Positions 7,430 to 8,327 of a stretch of 8,327 nucleotides of DNA are shown here, in pieces. Numbering within the stretch: the first letter of the stretch is position 1; every line of letters begins with the position of its first letter. The notes under the pieces were generated by a model, which saw only the letters and a program-made list of their open reading frames with translations, did no database searches and was not told where the DNA came from. A program made the position numbers and the translations under genes. The stretch is from Lactobacillales bacterium (lineage in GTDB: Bacteria > Bacillota > Bacilli > Lactobacillales > Vagococcaceae): assembly GCA_015655485.1 (NCBI GenBank), contig JAATEZ010000013.1:1-8327 (forward strand). The letters run 5' to 3'.

Positions 7430-7468
7430 CAGCACACATTTTATAGACAAATGTGTGTTGTTTTTTTT
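7430..7468 (+). terminator. Hairpin with T-run after the regulator; also a candidate upstream activating palindrome
   Basis: The arms 7430-7441 and 7449-7460 pair over 12 bp with one G-U, including the perfect CACACATTT/AAATGTGTG core, around a 7-nt loop. Eight T residues follow at once (7461-7468). As RNA this is a good intrinsic terminator for the regulator gene, whose stop codon is about 50 nt upstream. As DNA it is a palindrome centred near -105 from the predicted sigma-54 start and made of the same CACACA units as the neighbouring direct repeats. Either or both roles are possible. Confidence 0.7.
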
Positions 7469-7523
7469 ATAAAAATAATGAATTTCAAAGCAAATATTAA
7501 ATGACACACATAACTTAAAAAGC

Positions 7524-7539
7524 TGGCATGCTTTTTGCT
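7524..7539 (+). promoter_or_regulatory. Sigma-54 (-24/-12) promoter of the PTS operon
   Basis: TGGCATGCTTTTTGCT fits the sigma-54 consensus TGGCAYRN4TTGCW: GG at 7525-7526 and GC at 7537-7538 are separated by the required 10 nt. The start is predicted near 7550. A LevR/ManR-type activator gene directly upstream and a mannose-family PTS gene directly downstream make this the expected target of that regulator. Confidence 0.9.
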
Positions 7540-7550
7540 TACTTAAAACC

Positions 7551-7560
7551 GAGGAGGTGA
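7551..7560 (+). promoter_or_regulatory. Strong Shine-Dalgarno at the very 5' end of the predicted PTS mRNA
   Basis: GAGGAGGTGA is nearly complementary to the 16S rRNA tail and stands 4 nt before the EIIA ATG (about 7 nt from the GGAGG core). Given a start near 7550, the leader would be about 15 nt and consist almost only of this site. Confidence 0.8.
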
Positions 7561-7564
7561 AATC

Positions 7565-7987
7565 ATGATTGGGGTACTTATTATTACTCATGGGAAATTT
7601 GCAGAAGGATTATTAGATAGTGTTCATTTAATTATGGGCAAACAGGAAAAGTGCGAGATACTGTCGCTTCATCATGGGGATAGTATTGAGGAATTTTCTC
7701 AAGCTATTTTTGAAAAGATGAGAAAGCTGGATGAAGGTTCAGGCGTAATAGTTGTGACTGATTTATATTCTGCCAGTCCATATAATCAGACAGCTTTAAA
7801 TCATAATAGATTATTGAAAGAAAAGATCCATTACCGTTTGTTATCCGGAGTCAATCTGCCCATGCTGTTAGAGATATTCAATCAGCGGCTAATGAATAAA
7901 TCATTAGATACTATGACAGAAAAAGCGCTGAATTCTGCAAAAAAAGGAGTTAAAGAATTTTTTATTGAACTAAAAAAAGTGCATTAG
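7565..7987 (+). CDS. PTS mannose/fructose/sorbose-family EIIA component
   Basis: This is a 140-aa cytoplasmic phosphocarrier of the mannose PTS superfamily. It accepts phosphate from HPr on a histidine and passes it to EIIB. The fold starts with GVLIITHGKFAEGLL, with the active His at residue 9, followed by VIVVTDLYSASPYN (61-74), where Asp66 corresponds to the active-site Asp of the family, and SGVNLPMLLE (94-103), a standard EIIA-Man signature. The usual DLFGGTPxN turn reads DLYSASPYN here, so both glycines of that loop are replaced. Length is typical for a stand-alone EIIA. It is the first gene after the -24/-12 promoter and is followed 53 nt later by EIIB. The sugar cannot be read from this component. 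Confidence 0.93.
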   Translation: MIGVLIITHGKFAEGLLDSVHLIMGKQEKCEILSLHHGDSIEEFSQAIFEKMRKLDEGSGVIVVTDLYSASPYNQTALNHNRLLKEKIHYRLLSGVNLPMLLEIFNQRLMNKSLDTMTEKALNSAKKGVKEFFIELKKVH

Positions 7988-8040
7988 CCCTTTTTTAAAT
8001 CAATGATCACTACTACCAAAAGAAACGAGGAGAAAATATC

Positions 8041-8327
8041 ATGGCAAAAATTGTCTTAGCAAGAGTCGATGATCGTCTGATCCATGGGCAAGTTATGACT
8101 GCCTGGTTACAATATACAGGAGGAAACCATATTATTATAGTGGATGACGCGACTGCCAAAGACGAATTCACGAAAACAATTATTAAGATGGCAGTCCCAG
8201 TGGGAATTGGTTTAGATATTTTCACGATTGAAGATGCTGCAGAAAAAATAAAAGTATTACCTGATCAAAAAAAATTAATTATTTTGGCAAAAGTACCGCA
8301 GATTTTTCTGACTTTAATTGAAGAAGG
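8041..8327 (+). CDS. PTS mannose/fructose/sorbose-family EIIB component, 5' part of gene
   Basis: The first 95 residues of an EIIB of the mannose superfamily (usually about 160 aa) are present and the frame is still open at the window end. The active-site motif RVDDRLIHGQV lies at 8-18 with phosphorylated His15, followed by the family's IIIVDDATAKDEF. EIIB takes phosphate from EIIA His9 and transfers it to the incoming sugar at the EIIC/EIID channel. In LevR/ManR systems it also phosphorylates PRD2 of the activator when no substrate is present. The start has GAGGAG (8027-8032) 8 nt upstream. EIIC and EIID genes are expected next. Confidence 0.94.
   Translation, partial: MAKIVLARVDDRLIHGQVMTAWLQYTGGNHIIIVDDATAKDEFTKTIIKMAVPVGIGLDIFTIEDAAEKIKVLPDQKKLIILAKVPQIFLTLIEE

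Noticed and set aside
7386..7512. CACACA repeats as a CRISPR array or microsatellite
   Set aside because: Units are too short, unevenly spaced and partly inverted; the sigma-54 upstream context fits protein-binding sites better.
7385..7591. Reverse-strand 68-codon open frame across the PTS promoter region
   Set aside because: It covers the hairpin, CACACA repeats and -24/-12 promoter, and its composition reflects CA-rich and poly-A DNA; no protein family is recognisable.
7973..7996. AAAAAAG/CTTTTTT hairpin between EIIA and EIIB as a terminator or attenuator
   Set aside because: Only one G-C pair supports the stem; it is too weak to call, and the EIIA/EIIB genes are expected to be co-transcribed.

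Overview
This is an AT-rich, all-forward-strand window from a low-GC Gram-positive bacterium. Strong GGAGG-type ribosome sites, a cre-like site, a LevR/ManR-type activator and a -24/-12 (sigma-54) promoter driving a mannose-family PTS point to Lactobacillales or Listeriaceae. Enterococcus is the most likely genus, but this is inferred from family content and not from a marker gene.

Region 1 (1-4440) is the distal part of a tightly packed operon with gaps of 12-21 nt. It holds the 3' part of a hydantoinase/oxoprolinase (HyuA-like) gene, an unrecognised 222-aa protein with a zinc-peptidase-like HExxH...E pattern, a 229-aa TIM-barrel protein, and a 530-aa FAD-dependent oxidoreductase. A hairpin plus T-tract at 4452-4499 ends the unit. 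No HyuB-like partner is visible, and the pathway served by these four genes is not one I recognise.

Region 2 (4500-7468) is a leader with a candidate sigma-A promoter, a cre-like site and an AT-only inverted repeat. It is followed by an 873-aa LevR/ManR-type sigma-54 activator: HTH, AAA+ domain, PRD1, EIIA-Man-like domain, PRD2. A hairpin with a T-run follows the gene. It may be the regulator's terminator, the activator's upstream binding site, or both.

Region 3 (7469-8327) starts with a near-consensus -24/-12 promoter (7524-7539) and a predicted leader of only about 15 nt. It continues with a mannose-family PTS EIIA gene and the 5' part of the EIIB gene; EIIC and EIID are expected beyond the window. 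The expected circuit is that the regulator binds upstream of the -24/-12 promoter and activates the PTS operon. Its activity would be set by PTS phosphorylation of the EIIA-like and PRD domains, with EIIB reporting substrate uptake. The sugar cannot be deduced from this sequence. Whether the region 1 enzymes act on the imported substrate is open, because a terminator separates the two units.
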